Assembly (NCBI GenBank): GCA_017464045.1
Contig: JAFUEG010000205.1
Span: 1-5,489, forward strand
DNA from: Lachnospiraceae bacterium
Lineage (GTDB): Bacteria > Bacillota_A > Clostridia > Lachnospirales > Lachnospiraceae
Reading direction: 5' to 3'
Length of the DNA stretch: 5,489 nucleotides
Shown here in pieces: positions 4,657 through 5,489 of this stretch (its first letter is position 1; the number at the start of each line of letters is the position of its first letter). The notes beneath the pieces are model-generated. The model saw nothing but the letters and a program-made list of their open reading frames with translations, was not told where the DNA came from and did not search any database. The translations under genes were made by a program, and so were the position numbers.

Positions 4657-5489
4657 TTATGAAAATACTCCGAATGCTCCCAATAACAATATAAACAGGA
4701 GGATTGGTGCCACAACCTTTATCATGGCGATGTATAATTTCTTACGTCCGAACTTCTCACCATTCTTGGTAGCTTCATCTATAACCGTCTTTGGCTTTAC
4801 TATCCAACCGATAAGTATACAGGTTCCGATTGCAACGATTGGCATAAGTATGTTGTTACTTATGTAATCAAATATATCAAGAAGCTGTGCATTTGATCCG
4901 TTAGGAAGCTTAATGTCAAAGTAAAGCTTATTGTAGCCAAGACAAATAATTACGCCCAAAACAAGTGCTATAACGCCCTCCAAAATCGTGGCCTTACGTC
5001 TGCTTACCTTGAACTGATCCATAAGACTTGAAACTACCGCTTCAAGGACTGATATGGAGCTTGTAAGTGCCGCAAAAAGAACCATAAGGAAAAATACTGC
5101 TCCAAGTACATTTCCAATCTTACCCATCTCGGCAAATACTTTAGGTATGGCAACAAACATAAGTCCGGGACCGCCTGTCATGCCTTCCTTACCCATAAAT
5201 ACATATACGGCAGGAATTATCATAATACCTGCTAAAAATGCAACAAGTGTATCAAATATCTCTATCTGGTTAACTGACTTAACCAGATTATGGTCATCCT
5301 TAAAGTAGGAACCGTATGCAACCATGATACCCATAGCAACACTTATACTGTAGAAAAGCTGTCCCATGGCATCCATGATTACCACGAAGAAATCCTTAAC
5401 TCCCATTCCCGATACATCAGGAACCACATAAACCATAAAGCCTTCCAAACCGGTTCTTCCGGTCTCCTTGCTATGGATGGTAAGTGAGA
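4657..5489 (-). CDS. SNF/NSS-family sodium-dependent transporter, C-terminal part
   Basis: An open frame enters at the right edge (first whole codon 5487-5485) and ends at TAA 4659-4657, giving 276 codons. The ATG or other start lies outside the window; the TTG at 5448-5446 is an internal Leu in GRTGLEGFMVY, not a start. The family (TC 2.A.22, LeuT fold) imports amino acids or related solutes with Na+ across the inner membrane. Hydrophobic segments match TM6 (GQLFYSISVAMGIMVAYGSY), TM7 (TLVAFLAGIMIIPAVYVF), TM8 (FFLMVLFAALTSSISVLEAV), TM9, TM10 and TM11. TSS in TM8 corresponds to the Na2-site Thr/Ser of LeuT (T354/S355), and YSIS in TM6 to the unwound substrate region F253-T254-L255-S256. The protein stops directly after TM11, as in the 11-helix bacterial members such as MhsT. 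The substrate cannot be read from this fragment. Confidence 0.9.
   Translation of the reverse strand, partial: SLTIHSKETGRTGLEGFMVYVVPDVSGMGVKDFFVVIMDAMGQLFYSISVAMGIMVAYGSYFKDDHNLVKSVNQIEIFDTLVAFLAGIMIIPAVYVFMGKEGMTGGPGLMFVAIPKVFAEMGKIGNVLGAVFFLMVLFAALTSSISVLEAVVSSLMDQFKVSRRKATILEGVIALVLGVIICLGYNKLYFDIKLPNGSNAQLLDIFDYISNNILMPIVAIGTCILIGWIVKPKTVIDEATKNGEKFGRKKLYIAMIKVVAPILLFILLLGAFGVFS

Noticed and set aside
4622..4867. Plus-strand frame of 81 codons starting at the end of the palindrome
   Set aside because: It runs antisense through the transporter C-terminus, and its hydrophobic look is the complement of transporter membrane codons.
5446..5448. TTG as the start codon of the transporter
   Set aside because: The frame stays open upstream to the window edge with family-like residues (KETGRTGLEGF), so this TTG is an internal Leu and the gene is simply cut by the window.

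Overview
The window looks like chromosome from a low-GC, strictly anaerobic Firmicute, most probably a Lachnospiraceae-type clostridium. The grounds are AT-rich intergenic DNA, strong AGGAGG-like ribosome sites, a group B [FeFe] hydrogenase, a clostridial-type citrate synthase and a DUF3810 protein. This placement is an inference from gene content and composition; no rRNA or other taxonomic marker is present.

Layout. Bases 1-2672 hold three genes on the minus strand, read in the order hydrogenase (2672-1200), BirA-like biotin ligase/repressor (1189-293) and the N-terminus of a DUF3810 membrane protein (219 to beyond base 1). Only 10 bases separate the hydrogenase stop from the birA start, and the birA ribosome site overlaps that stop codon, so these two are almost certainly one transcript. 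A 317-base AT-rich divergent control region (2673-2989) follows, with promoter-like and operator-like repeats on both sides. Citrate synthase (2990-4354) reads to the right. The convergent gap after it is almost filled by a 276-base near-palindrome (4364-4639). The far side is the C-terminal half of an 11-helix-type SNF/NSS sodium-dependent transporter (5489-4657, minus strand), cut by the window end.

How the genes may work together (inference). Pyruvate oxidation in such anaerobes gives acetyl-CoA and reduced ferredoxin. The hydrogenase could dispose of or sense the reduced ferredoxin, while citrate synthase condenses the acetyl-CoA with oxaloacetate at the head of a partial TCA branch towards glutamate. 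A biotin ligase would serve biotin carboxylases such as acetyl-CoA or pyruvate carboxylase. The divergent arrangement allows coordinated control, but no named regulator site is recognisable.

The two most unusual items are the long hairpin element at 4364-4639 and the BirA homologue. The BirA homologue keeps its DNA-binding domain and catalytic lysine, but it departs from the family at the GRGRRG loop and the KWxND motif and lacks about 20 residues where the adenylate-binding loop normally lies. No complete undescribed multi-gene system is evident.
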